Positions 14,445 through 21,895 of a DNA stretch of 35,939 nucleotides are shown here, piece after piece (within the stretch, counting starts at the first letter, position 1; each line of letters opens with the position of its first letter). This DNA comes from a candidate division WWE3 bacterium (GTDB lineage Bacteria > Patescibacteriota > WWE3 > UBA101185 > UBA10185). The position numbers and the translations under genes are program-made. The stretch spans positions 1 to 35,939 of the forward strand of contig QZJF01000017.1 in NCBI GenBank assembly GCA_003599255.1, in the 5' to 3' direction. The notes beneath the pieces are model-generated. The model was not told the origin of the DNA and made no database searches. It saw only the letters and a list, made by a program, of their open reading frames with translations.

Positions 14445-14639
14445 GTGGACGACATTTTTGGGATTCCTACCATGGTAACTGCCGCTGCCGGGTGCATTAA
14501 TCAGCCTTGGTGGCATGAAGAGCTTATCCTGGAAAGTGAGTTTGATCTTTTCCGGGACAAGATGATCAAAAAGCATTCTGAGGAATGCGATTGCGGAGAA
14601 GATTTGACGGACCGGAACTTTACCATACTTCCGGACTGA
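14445..14639 (+). CDS. 64-aa His/Cys-containing orphan protein
   Basis: GTG start with the SD AGAGGAGG. C17, H24, H44, C48 and C50 ('HSEECDCGED') could make a metal site. There is an acidic helix and no TM segment. It lies 13 nt after the lipoprotein stop, so the two are co-transcribed from site 6. A strong terminator follows. The function is unknown. Confidence 0.6.
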   Translation: MDDIFGIPTMVTAAAGCINQPWWHEELILESEFDLFRDKMIKKHSEECDCGEDLTDRNFTILPD

Positions 14640-14662
14640 TCAGTCGGACTGTCAGATACATA

Positions 14663-14715
14663 CAGGACCTGTTTGCCAAAGAATTTTTTCCGGCATATTA
14701 GGTCCTGTTTTTTTT
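14663..14715 (+). terminator. Rho-independent terminator overlapping the end of tag
   Basis: CAGGACCT 14663-14670 pairs perfectly with AGGTCCTG 14700-14707, followed by eight Ts. The right arm contains the tag stop region, so the stem may serve both convergent genes. Confidence 0.8.
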
Positions 14716-15273
14716 GATTTCCTCATACCTGAAGCACTTAATCTCATGATCATTAACCATCCCTATCGCCTGCATATGTGCATAAATAATTGTAGATCCC
14801 ACAAATTTAAAACCCCTTTTAATGAGGTCTTTACTTAATGTATCTGATTCTCTTGAGGTGGCAGGAATCTCTTTTACCGATTTCCGGGAGTGCACAATTG
14901 GACGGCCGCCAACAAAACCCCATATGTATTTGTCGAAAGTCCCGAAGTCACGCTGCACTTCAAGAAACCGGGAGGCATTATTGACTGCGGCAGTTATTTT
15001 TAACCTATTTCTTATGATATCGGGGTTCTGCAATAATTGCTCAATTTTTTTGTCATTATATTTTGAAACTTTTTCCGGATTAAAATCCGAAAAGGCTTTT
15101 CTATAACCCTCTCTCTTTTTTAACACAGTTGACCAGCTCAAACCGGCTTGGGCACTCTCAAGAACCAGAAACTCAAAATGTTTTACATCGTCATGAACGG
15201 GAACACCCCATTCTTCATCATGGTATTTGTGAAAGAGCTCATTCTGAGCCCACTGACATCGGTAAATGGACAT
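14698..15273 (-). CDS. tag: DNA-3-methyladenine glycosylase I
   Basis: 191 aa, the usual Tag length. Removes 3-methyladenine from DNA (base excision repair). Zinc ligands can be matched to E. coli Tag: C6, H18 ('RCQW...KYHDEEWG'), and the C-terminal H-xxx-C in 'NDHEIKC'. The catalytic helix 'LESAQAGLSWSTVLKKREGYR' (Glu near residue 39) is intact. TATAAT (complement of 15282-15287) lies 8 nt before the ATG and no SD is seen. Confidence 0.95.
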   Translation of the reverse strand: MSIYRCQWAQNELFHKYHDEEWGVPVHDDVKHFEFLVLESAQAGLSWSTVLKKREGYRKAFSDFNPEKVSKYNDKKIEQLLQNPDIIRNRLKITAAVNNASRFLEVQRDFGTFDKYIWGFVGGRPIVHSRKSVKEIPATSRESDTLSKDLIKRGFKFVGSTIIYAHMQAIGMVNDHEIKCFRYEEIKKNRT

Positions 15274-15325
15274 AGTTCTATATTATACTTAATCGCAATC
15301 ACTAGCAGACTTGCCTAACACCGCA

Positions 15326-15365
15326 CCCTATAGCACTTGGATACAAGACGGTTCTGCGGTATAAT
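15326..15365 (+). promoter_or_regulatory. CTATAG-class promoter (site 7)
   Basis: CCCTATAG 15326-15333, 3 nt, TTGGAT 15337-15342, a 17-nt spacer and TATAAT 15360-15365. UTR about 36 nt to the GTG at 15408. Confidence 0.8.
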
Positions 15366-15407
15366 TAATGCATCTGATACTATAACGGCACCAAGAAAGG
15401 AGTTAAA

Positions 15408-15539
15408 GTGAGAAAAATCTTCTCTGCTGTACGGCATGCAATCCGACATCTAAGGGGAGAATGTAACTGTAACTGTGCGGGCTGCGACTTGGGATATCAT
15501 TGCAATCGAGAATCACGAGGATGCAATATCAATCGCTGA
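15408..15539 (+). CDS. 43-aa cysteine-rich microprotein
   Basis: GTG start with the SD AAAGGAG (6-nt spacing). The basic N-terminal half ('RKIFSAVRHAIRHLR') has an amphipathic look. The C-terminal half holds six Cys at residues 19, 21, 23, 26, 32 and 39 (pattern C-x-C-x-C-x2-C-x5-C-x6-C). There is no signal peptide. Promoter and terminator flank it precisely, which is the main evidence that it is a gene. It could be a metal-binding peptide (thiolate cluster), a disulphide-rich peptide or a RiPP-like precursor; these are inferences. Confidence 0.6.
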   Translation: MRKIFSAVRHAIRHLRGECNCNCAGCDLGYHCNRESRGCNINR

Positions 15540-15549
15540 TCCTGCACAA

Positions 15550-15610
15550 TGAAAGCGCTCAAATTCTGTTTAAGCTTTGCTTGAATCGGAAATGAGCGCT
15601 TCATTTTTTT
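15550..15610 (+). terminator. Rho-independent terminator
   Basis: AGCGCTCA 15554-15561 pairs with TGAGCGCT 15593-15600, extended by TGAA/TTCA with one bulge, then a run of seven Ts. Confidence 0.85.
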
Positions 15611-15624
15611 AAGCCAAGTAAAAA

Positions 15625-16425
15625 TTAAAACGCGATATCCTTCATCAGATTCTTTTCCTGGTCCCCGCCAAGATAAGCCTTTACTGCTATATATTTTTCG
15701 ATTCCGGACCCTTCCAGTTTTTCCTTCATTAACTCCTCAATTTGAAACAGACCTACGGAATTGTTCATAATTATCTGGATACTGATCGGCTTCTCCTCCC
15801 CACTCTCGATCTTGATCTCATCAATTGCCTGTGCCGATAATGTATGTATATCCATAAATCCTTCTTCATAAGGGAATCTTGATCTTCCCTCACTCATGTC
15901 TAAAGCGTCCGCCACTCTTACGATACCGGCCTCAACTGTAATTGGCTTTCCGCCGCTTCTATGGCTAATAATCGCATGCAAAGTCTCCGAAATCACTATG
16001 GTTTGCTCTACTAATGGTAGAAAATCCAATACATCTCGTAACAATCTGTTGGCTACAATTACACTAAATTCTTCGTGACCTTTTCTATTTATGGACATAC
16101 CTAAGTCGTGCAGAAGACACCCAAGAAGCACAATCAACTCGCCGTGCTCATAACTCAACCCGAAATCACTTTCTACTGAAAGCGGAATCTTGGACTTTTT
16201 AAGCAGTCTGGTCATTTTCATACCGATATTTGCGACTATCTGAAAATGAACGTGACCATGATCGGTCATCTTAAGCCTCTCCAAAGCGTTAGTATTAATA
16301 ACTTCCCAAAGTGTTTTTATCTCATCATTGTTATTTATGTTTTCTAAAGCCTGCGCCACAAGCTTATTTCTATCGGACGGAACTACTATCTTTATTTTCT
16401 TTATTTCCTCATTAATATTTTTCAT
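15625..16425 (-). CDS. HD-domain metal-dependent phosphohydrolase
   Basis: 266 aa. HD signature residues run in order: His in 'DHGHVHFQIV' (about 56-65), 'LLHDLGMS' (the HD pair, near 104-111), 'ETLHAIISHRSG' (near 147-158) and 'RVADALDMSEG' (Asp, near 169-179). This is a complete HD metal site for phosphomonoester or nucleotide hydrolysis; the C-terminal 80 residues look like a small accessory alpha/beta domain. Substrate unknown. TATAAT (complement of 16435-16440) lies 9 nt upstream of the ATG. Confidence 0.85.
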   Translation of the reverse strand: MKNINEEIKKIKIVVPSDRNKLVAQALENINNNDEIKTLWEVINTNALERLKMTDHGHVHFQIVANIGMKMTRLLKKSKIPLSVESDFGLSYEHGELIVLLGCLLHDLGMSINRKGHEEFSVIVANRLLRDVLDFLPLVEQTIVISETLHAIISHRSGGKPITVEAGIVRVADALDMSEGRSRFPYEEGFMDIHTLSAQAIDEIKIESGEEKPISIQIIMNNSVGLFQIEELMKEKLEGSGIEKYIAVKAYLGGDQEKNLMKDIAF

Positions 16426-16476
16426 AGTCTAGGCATTATACAACAGATGTGCTTCTTTCGGATTACACCCATCTTG

Positions 16477-16513
16477 CTATAGGATTGAGAATCGATTTTA
16501 TTCGGAGTATAAT
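16477..16513 (+). promoter_or_regulatory. CTATAG-class promoter (site 8)
   Basis: CTATAG 16477-16482 (no leading CC), 2 nt, TTGAGA 16485-16490, a 17-nt spacer and TATAAT 16508-16513. UTR about 38 nt. Confidence 0.75.
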
Positions 16514-16557
16514 TCCAGCCAACCTACCAACCGCTAAAAAAGCAGAGGAGATGAAAA

Positions 16558-16836
16558 ATGAATAAGGGAATACTTGTTTTATTTCTCCCATTCATCATGT
16601 GCTTGTGCACGAGCATGATTCTTGTACCATTGTGCCGGGCTCCGCTGATGATTTTGGGAATCGCTCCCGAAAGTGAGGGATCTCCTTTCACGATCGGACT
16701 GATGATTACCGCGGCAATCGCCCTTGTTGGTTTCGCTATAATGCGAATCAGGTCGAATAGGCGTAACGCAACAGGGGACACAGTAGAGGTAAATTCTGAA
16801 ATCAATGAGGACGACCCAAACATCATTGATTTATAA
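16558..16836 (+). CDS. Small two-TM membrane protein
   Basis: 92 aa. TM1 (residues 4-24, with two Cys) and TM2 (about 45-62) are joined by a polar loop. The acidic C-terminal tail ('SEINEDDPNIIDL') is probably cytoplasmic after a basic 'RIRSNRRN' stop-transfer. SD AGAGGAG. It has the layout of the CTATAG-class small membrane proteins at 858 and 17204. No family was recognised. Confidence 0.65.
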   Translation: MNKGILVLFLPFIMCLCTSMILVPLCRAPLMILGIAPESEGSPFTIGLMITAAIALVGFAIMRIRSNRRNATGDTVEVNSEINEDDPNIIDL

Positions 16837-16893
16837 GAAGGTACCGCCTGTATGGCGTTTGTTGATCTCACGATCGGCAAGCGCCTTCTTTTT
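16836..16893 (+). terminator. Rho-independent terminator
   Basis: AAGAAGG 16836-16842 pairs with CCTTCTT 16884-16890, followed by a T-run. Long loop with weaker inner pairing. The left arm touches the stop codon of the 16558 gene. Confidence 0.65.
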
Positions 16894-16936
16894 ACCGTTA
16901 AAATCAAAAAAATCTATACAATCTAAAATATTATGG

Positions 16937-16942
16937 TATAAT
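16937..16942 (+). promoter_or_regulatory. -10 box of a leaderless promoter
   Basis: TATAAT with 6 nt to the ATG at 16949. A weak TATACA (16915-16920) may act as the -35. Confidence 0.5.
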
Positions 16943-16948
16943 ACTACT

Positions 16949-17092
16949 ATGGGTTCTATATTCGGGGTTATATTTGAGTTAATAGTTGCTCCAATAGCTT
17001 TCGTCCTTGAAGCATTAGGAACCGTCCTTGCTATCACGTTGACAGCTACGATAGAAGCAATAACCATGATCATCCCCGGCGAGAGAAGATAA
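16949..17092 (+). CDS. 47-aa hydrophobic peptide
   Basis: One long hydrophobic stretch (about residues 4-40, including 'FELIVAPIAFVLEALGTVLAI') with a basic end (GERR). The ATG at 16949 is chosen over an upstream in-frame start at 16805, because the longer ORF would read through the terminator at 16836-16893 and the -10 box. No SD, so leaderless is inferred. It could be a small membrane protein; evidence is limited. Confidence 0.45.
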   Translation: MGSIFGVIFELIVAPIAFVLEALGTVLAITLTATIEAITMIIPGERR

Positions 17093-17123
17093 TTTTTCTA
17101 CGTTGCAGTCTTTTATACTAGGA

Positions 17124-17163
17124 CTTATAGTGTATTGAACCGCTTTGCCTTTTAAGATATAAT
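17124..17163 (+). promoter_or_regulatory. CTATAG-class promoter (site 9, divergent motif)
   Basis: CTTATAG 17124-17130 (one base off the palindrome), 4 nt, TTGAAC 17135-17140, a 17-nt spacer and TATAAT 17158-17163. UTR about 34 nt. Confidence 0.65.
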
Positions 17164-17203
17164 ACCCACATCCAACAGCAAAAAACGTAAGAAGGAGTAA
17201 GGA

Positions 17204-17557
17204 ATGGATATTCCACTTTTAAGCCCTTTTCACATGCTTTTCCTCATTGTCCTGGCTTCCATCGGAGGAGGAGTTACGGGTACAAAGATGGGGATCTTGG
17301 AGATGGCGCTTTACTGGCTATCTATAATTGTTGTTTCGTATCTTCTCATTCTTTCGGTTAAAAAGACAAAGAATAAAGATAGAAAGATATTGTGTAAGGT
17401 TCTGGGTCTTGCAGTATTGGCGGCATCTACATGCTTTGCCGGAATGGTCGCCGCTACGTTTGCATATTTCGGAACCGCGCCATTGCTTTATGTTTTGCTT
17501 GGAGCGTTTGGTTTCATAGGTCACTTTGTGCTCACAGCAATAATCGGAAGCACTTGA
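17204..17557 (+). CDS. Small multi-TM membrane protein
   Basis: 117 aa with about four hydrophobic segments (residues 8-25, 31-50, 64-87, 92-114) and a basic loop 'KKTKNKDRK' (53-61) that should face the cytoplasm. A Gly-rich start 'SIGGGVTGTKMG' follows TM1. SD AAGGAG. It is the last plus-strand unit of the cluster and ends in a strong terminator. No family was recognised. Confidence 0.7.
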   Translation: MDIPLLSPFHMLFLIVLASIGGGVTGTKMGILEMALYWLSIIVVSYLLILSVKKTKNKDRKILCKVLGLAVLAASTCFAGMVAATFAYFGTAPLLYVLLGAFGFIGHFVLTAIIGST

Positions 17558-17586
17558 GGCACCCCTACGCTACCCGCTTCGACGTG

Positions 17587-17641
17587 ACCCGGATTCTTGA
17601 TTGTTAAAAGTACGACAATCATCTATCCGGGTTATTTTTTT
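17587..17641 (+). terminator. Rho-independent terminator with nested stems
   Basis: ACCCGGAT 17587-17594 pairs with ATCCGGGT 17625-17632 around an inner TGATTGT/GACAATCA stem, followed by a T-run. Confidence 0.9.
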
Positions 17642-17683
17642 ATCAGTTGGGCAAAATTTTGAACAAAGTGTATTATTTATGTT

Positions 17684-18295
17684 GTGCCTATACCATTATT
17701 AAGTAAATTACTGCCAAAAATCTCTGAGACTGATGCTTCTTTAAAAGCCAAATATATTAAGAACGCACTGTATTCCAAGGCACAAAACGTTTTCAGAAGA
17801 ATAGGACCTCATATCAAAGGAAGGAAGATTCTGGACGTAGGTGTGGGAGTGGGAGGCATTTCATCGTATTTACGTCAGAATGATTTTGACGTGACCGGAA
17901 TAGACGTTAAAAACCTGTCCATAATTATTGAGTCGTCACCAAAGATTTATAACGGAGAAAAGATGCCTTTCGAAAATAATGAATTCGATACGGCAATAAT
18001 AGTTCACGTTCTCCACCATTGCAGAGATAATATTAAAGTATTAGCTGAAGCAAAACGCGTCGCCAAAAGAGTCATAGTAGTTGAAGATACCTATCGCAAC
18101 AAACTGGAAAAAACAATCGTATCGTTTAACGATAATTTTGCAAATTTCGAATTTTACCAACACAAATATCTCACCGCTGAAGAATGGAAAGGCGCCATAG
18201 CGAAAGAAGGCTGGAGCTTGGTGCATATGGAGTCCTACACAGAATTTACCTACGGCTATCTCTACAGCAGATATGTTATGTTTGTTATAGAGTAA
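17684..18295 (+). CDS. Class I SAM-dependent methyltransferase
   Basis: 203 aa. Motif I is 'ILDVGVGVGGIS' (about residues 49-60), the acidic post-I residue is in 'VTGIDVKN', and the motif II/III region is 'FDTAIIVHVLHHC' (near 102-114). It resembles type-11 methyltransferases; the substrate is unknown. The GTG start at 17684 is supported by TATTAT (17671-17676), 7 nt upstream, suggesting a leaderless start. It heads a rightward operon continuing through mscL-msrB-msrA. Confidence 0.8.
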   Translation: MPIPLLSKLLPKISETDASLKAKYIKNALYSKAQNVFRRIGPHIKGRKILDVGVGVGGISSYLRQNDFDVTGIDVKNLSIIIESSPKIYNGEKMPFENNEFDTAIIVHVLHHCRDNIKVLAEAKRVAKRVIVVEDTYRNKLEKTIVSFNDNFANFEFYQHKYLTAEEWKGAIAKEGWSLVHMESYTEFTYGYLYSRYVMFVIE

Positions 18296-18320
18296 AGTTT
18301 TTGTGCTAACATTATCTTGT

Positions 18321-18623
18321 ATGAAAGGCTTTATTCAATTTATACGCGAACAGGGTGTCGTAGGACTCGCAGTTGGGTTCATCCTGGGCGGCGCAGTGTC
18401 TAAGGTTGTTTCCGCGTTGGTAAACGACATTATAAATCCGATATTGGGCATAGCACTGGGAGCCACAGGGAATCTTAAGGAAGCGTCGCTTAACATCGGA
18501 ACCGCAAAAATACTTTGGGGCGATTTTATAGGCGTAACCATGGACTTTTTGGTTATCGCCTTTGTCGTTTATTTCGGAGTAAAGGGACTAGGACTCGATA
18601 AACTGGATCACAAAAAAAACTAA
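18321..18623 (+). CDS. mscL: Large-conductance mechanosensitive channel
   Basis: 100 aa. The N-terminal amphipathic 'MKGFIQFIREQGVVGLAVGFILGGAVSKVVSALVNDIINPILG' pattern (split here by description only) gives S1 and TM1 with the Gly-rich gate. TM2 is near residues 68-88, and the short C-terminal helix is abbreviated versus E. coli (136 aa). It opens on membrane tension to release solutes in hypo-osmotic shock. I use the ATG at 18321; a GTG at 18303 adds six residues not typical of MscL. Confidence 0.9.
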   Translation: MKGFIQFIREQGVVGLAVGFILGGAVSKVVSALVNDIINPILGIALGATGNLKEASLNIGTAKILWGDFIGVTMDFLVIAFVVYFGVKGLGLDKLDHKKN

Positions 18624-18626
18624 GGT

Positions 18627-18995
18627 ATGTGGACTAAACTGACGCCCGAAGAAGAAAAAGTAATTGTCCATAAGGGCACCGAATCTCCGTTTTCCGGAGA
18701 ATATGATAGCTTTTTCAAAAATGGTACTTATATTTGCAGAAGATGCAGTGCTCCCTTATACAAATCAAAAGACAAATTCAACGCTCATTGCGGTTGGCCC
18801 AGCTTTGACGATGAAATTCCCGGAGCGGTTAAAAAAATTCCTGATGCAGACGGCGTCAGAACGGAAATAATCTGTAATGCCTGCGGTGCTCATCTGGGAC
18901 ACGTTTTTATTGGGGAGAATCTTACCGACAAAAATACAAGACATTGCGTAAATTCAATCTCGCTAAAGTTTATTCCAGCTGAAAATGATAAATAA
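18627..18995 (+). CDS. msrB: Peptide methionine-R-sulfoxide reductase
   Basis: 122 aa, a single MsrB domain. Two CxxC pairs bind zinc ('CRRCSAP' near residue 37-40 and 'CNACGAH' near 83-86). The catalytic Cys is in '[12 protein letters not shown]' (near 106), with the 'HCGWPSF' motif upstream. It reduces Met-R-sulfoxide in proteins. It starts 3 nt after mscL and overlaps msrA by 11 nt, so the two stereospecific enzymes are co-translated. Confidence 0.95.
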   Translation: MWTKLTPEEEKVIVHKGTESPFSGEYDSFFKNGTYICRRCSAPLYKSKDKFNAHCGWPSFDDEIPGAVKKIPDADGVRTEIICNACGAHLGHVFIGENLTDKNTRHCVNSISLKFIPAENDK

Positions 18996-19542
18996 TACAT
19001 ACGAAAAAGCCGTTTTTGGAGGAGGGTGTTTCTGGTGCACAGAGGCAATCTTTAGACGATTAAAGGGTGTTAAATCGGTAACCCCGGGTTATGCTGGAGG
19101 TACGATGGAAAATCCATCATACGAACAAGTCAGTCAGGGTAACACCGGACATGCTGAAGTAATAGAAATAGAATATGACCCGAATATAATTTCCTACTCT
19201 AACCTGCTTGAAGTATTTTTCAAAACACATGATCCTACATCTAAAAATAGACAGGGAAACGACGTGGGAACCCAATACAGATCAGTAGTTTTATATGCAA
19301 ATGAGAATCAAAGAAACTTAGCAGAAAAGGCAATAAGGGAAATTGAAGAAAGTGGTATATTTGATAAGCCCGTATTAACTGAGATACTGCCGTTAGATAG
19401 TTTTTTCCGGGCGGAAGAATATCATCTTGAGTACTACGACAAAAACCCGGACAAGCCTTATTGCAGTCTGGTAATCGGACCAAAAATTGCTAAACTTGAA
19501 AAACTTTTTAGAGATAAAATAAACTATGATCCAAGATCCTGA
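18985..19542 (+). CDS. msrA: Peptide methionine-S-sulfoxide reductase
   Basis: 185 aa. The active-site motif GCFWC sits at about residues 14-18, followed by '[12 protein letters not shown]', '[12 protein letters not shown]' and '[23 protein letters not shown]', all hallmarks of MsrA. It reduces Met-S-sulfoxide using thioredoxin. Overlaps of 11 nt with msrB and 17 nt with the next gene indicate one operon for oxidised-protein repair. Confidence 0.96.
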   Translation: MINNTYEKAVFGGGCFWCTEAIFRRLKGVKSVTPGYAGGTMENPSYEQVSQGNTGHAEVIEIEYDPNIISYSNLLEVFFKTHDPTSKNRQGNDVGTQYRSVVLYANENQRNLAEKAIREIEESGIFDKPVLTEILPLDSFFRAEEYHLEYYDKNPDKPYCSLVIGPKIAKLEKLFRDKINYDPRS

Positions 19543-20074
19543 CACAATTCAGATACGCGAAGCGGTAAAAGGTGACGCTGAGAAAATTGCAGAGATAGAA
19601 AGAATGTCGTGGCTCGAAACGTATCCGAACAAAGATTATGGGATAGAAGAAGAAGACATAAAACAAAAGTTTGACACTGCCCTCGATAGAATAGAAACGA
19701 TACAGGAAATCATAGGATATCAAGATCATAAATATTTTGTAGCTGGCGCCGGAGACAAAATAGCAGGGTATTTCCACGGGCTCAAGGGACTAAACGAAAA
19801 CCAAGTAGTAGAAGCATATGTTCTGCCTGAGTACCAACGTCAGAATATAGGCAGGAAAGGCATTGAGGCGCTTTTGTCCTGGTTCGGCTCGGAACGTTCG
19901 GTTTTCGTAGAGATTGCATCATACAATCTGAAATCGATAAATTTCTTTAAATCTCTAGGATTCGCCGAGGCAGAAGGAGCCCGCAGAAAGGAAACCTGGA
20001 ATATTCTTCCCTCAGGAAATATCATTCCCTTAACCTTTATGAGAAAAACATTCAGGGTACCACAGGATGAGTGA
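19526..20074 (+). CDS. GNAT-family N-acetyltransferase
   Basis: 182 aa. Acetyl-CoA binding motif A is 'AYVLPEYQRQNIGRKGIEALL' around residues 92-112 (Q-x-x-x-G-x-G/K type), followed by 'EIASYNLKSINFFKSLGF' as motif B. The fold is clear. The acceptor (protein N-terminus, small molecule or antibiotic) is not. It overlaps msrA by 17 nt and the next methyltransferase by 8 nt. Confidence 0.85.
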   Translation: MIQDPDTIQIREAVKGDAEKIAEIERMSWLETYPNKDYGIEEEDIKQKFDTALDRIETIQEIIGYQDHKYFVAGAGDKIAGYFHGLKGLNENQVVEAYVLPEYQRQNIGRKGIEALLSWFGSERSVFVEIASYNLKSINFFKSLGFAEAEGARRKETWNILPSGNIIPLTFMRKTFRVPQDE

Positions 20075-20621
20075 AATAATCGTACTTCTGGCAGGTATAT
20101 TGATTGCATCGTTTATCGTTGTATCTTATGTAGCACTTTTTATTTATCCACTGAAATCAGGAGCACCTTATGTTCCTTCTAATCCGGAGGTGGTTACTTC
20201 TATGATTGGAATGGCAAATCTTGGACCGGGAAAAGTCGCGGCCGATTTGGGCTCCGGAGACGGAAGAATCGTTGTAGCCATAGCCAATACAGGCGCCGAA
20301 GCACACGGATACGAAATTAGTCCTCCTCTGGTAGCACTTTCCAGGTCAAAGTTAAAAAAACTGAATCTCAATAATGCATTTATACACAAGAAAGATTTTT
20401 GGAAAGAAGATCTCTCCGGATACGACGCTATTTTCATGTATCAACTTCCGTATGTAATGCAGAAAATTGAGCCTAAATTTCTGGATAGCCTAAAACCCGG
20501 CGCCGTGGTGATTTCCAACGCCTTCTCGATCAAAAAATGGAAACCTTTTAGATCAGAGAATAGTATTTTTGCCTATAATGTTGGAGAAAACACTGGAAAT
20601 AAAGACTCCTCCCAGCACTAG
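20067..20621 (+). CDS. Membrane-anchored methyltransferase, FAM173-like
   Basis: 184 aa. An N-terminal TM helix (residues 4-28) is followed by '[19 protein letters not shown]', then motif I '[15 protein letters not shown]' (about 59-73), '[16 protein letters not shown]' and '[19 protein letters not shown]'. This order matches the FAM173/ATPSCKMT lysine methyltransferases, whose human members are mitochondrial and modify the ATP synthase c subunit or the ADP/ATP carrier. The bacterial substrate is unknown. Last gene of the operon; its stop overlaps the convergent umuC stop by 4 nt. Confidence 0.8.
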   Translation: MSEIIVLLAGILIASFIVVSYVALFIYPLKSGAPYVPSNPEVVTSMIGMANLGPGKVAADLGSGDGRIVVAIANTGAEAHGYEISPPLVALSRSKLKKLNLNNAFIHKKDFWKEDLSGYDAIFMYQLPYVMQKIEPKFLDSLKPGAVVISNAFSIKKWKPFRSENSIFAYNVGENTGNKDSSQH

Positions 20622-21895
20622 TAGACGGATAAAAGATCATCCCAACTAGTGGTAAATTTTTGACTTTTTCTTTCCGATTTTCCTGTCCAGTCCCGGGATA
20701 TCCCGCAGGACGCAAAAAAAACTGTATCTGCTCTATAGCGATCGTTAATTTTATCAACTATTGAGCTAACTACAGACTTTTTCGAGCCCGAAGGCTCGAA
20801 AAGACTTAACGGCACAAAACCGGTGCAGGCGCGTATCTTCGAAATGTACACCCCGGCTTTGTAGTACCTATATCCTTTCCTATAAACTTTCCGCAAAACT
20901 GATAAGGCCGGCCCTATGAAATCCGAGGTATGAGAGGAATAACCCAATAACTCTTTCGATGCAAAGGCATTGTATTGTGAATCATTACGTCTAAAATTAT
21001 TCGTCCTGATATACACACATACTTTTTTAGCTACGGCTCCCTCAGAACGCAGTTTTTGACAAGCCGTAGTCACATAGGAGGACACCGCTTCTTCAAGATC
21101 CGACAGCTCCGTGATTGCCCTGCCGAATGAGCGGGAACTAATAATCCCTTTCTTCATTTTGAATTCCGTCTCAAGAGAAATGCACGAAACACCCCGCAAC
21201 TCCATTTGAGTGCGCTGTCCTGCAACGGTCATGTGCTGCTTAACGAAAGCCGAAGGAGCGGTTTTAAAATCCAAAGCCGTATTTATGCCGTAATTTCTCA
21301 GCAGCTTTGTATACTGTCTTCCTATTCCCCAAACGTCGGAAACGTCGACCCTGTCCATGAGGACATCCAACGCAGCATCACCGAGGTTAATTAAACTTAA
21401 GACTCCGCCGAATTCTGTAGTTTTTTTGGCAAGTTCATTTGCTGCCTTGGCCAGGGTTTTTGTAACAGCGACGCCTATAGATACCGGAATGCCCGTCCAA
21501 AGCCTGATTCTGTCTCTCATTTCCCTGGCTAATGTGGAGTAATCGGATATATTAAGGTCTGTTATGTCCAGAAAAGCTTCGTCTATAGAGTAGTATTCAA
21601 TATTGTCAGTGAAACTGCTTAAGACTTCCATCACACGTCCGGACATATCCCCGTAAAGCTCGTAGTTGGAAGAGAGAATCACCACACCGTGTTTTTCCAG
21701 TAAAGATTTGTACTTAAACACAGGGGCTCCCATGGGTATACCCAAAGCTTTTACTTCATTAGATCTTGCCACGATGCAACCATCGTTATTAGAGAGAACG
21801 GCAACAGGTCTGTTTTCCAGATCAGGATTAAAAACTCTCTCGCAGGAAACATAAAAATTATTGCAGTCCGCCAGCAAAAACACCCTATCAGTCAT
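20618..21895 (-). CDS. umuC: UmuC-like Y-family DNA polymerase
   Basis: 425 aa, the length of E. coli UmuC (422). Motifs: '[16 protein letters not shown]' (metal Asp near residue 9), '[23 protein letters not shown]', and the catalytic '[12 protein letters not shown]' (Asp-Glu near 104-105). '[20 protein letters not shown]' and '[12 protein letters not shown]' follow, then the little-finger region and a likely clamp-binding motif 'PLSLF' in the C-terminal third. It performs translesion synthesis, potentially with UmuD'. It overlaps umuD by 8 nt (ATGACTGA), giving tight coupling. Confidence 0.94.
   Translation of the reverse strand: MTDRVFLLADCNNFYVSCERVFNPDLENRPVAVLSNNDGCIVARSNEVKALGIPMGAPVFKYKSLLEKHGVVILSSNYELYGDMSGRVMEVLSSFTDNIEYYSIDEAFLDITDLNISDYSTLAREMRDRIRLWTGIPVSIGVAVTKTLAKAANELAKKTTEFGGVLSLINLGDAALDVLMDRVDVSDVWGIGRQYTKLLRNYGINTALDFKTAPSAFVKQHMTVAGQRTQMELRGVSCISLETEFKMKKGIISSRSFGRAITELSDLEEAVSSYVTTACQKLRSEGAVAKKVCVYIRTNNFRRNDSQYNAFASKELLGYSSHTSDFIGPALSVLRKVYRKGYRYYKAGVYISKIRACTGFVPLSLFEPSGSKKSVVSSIVDKINDRYRADTVFFASCGISRDWTGKSERKSQKFTTSWDDLLSVY

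Noticed and set aside
16805-16948. Upstream 48-codon extension of the 16949 peptide
   Set aside because: It would translate through the terminator at 16836-16893 and over the -10 box, and it overlaps the end of the 16558 gene out of frame.
20725-20735. CTATAG in the umuC coding region
   Set aside because: Inside a coding sequence with no associated -10 box; not counted as a promoter-class site.
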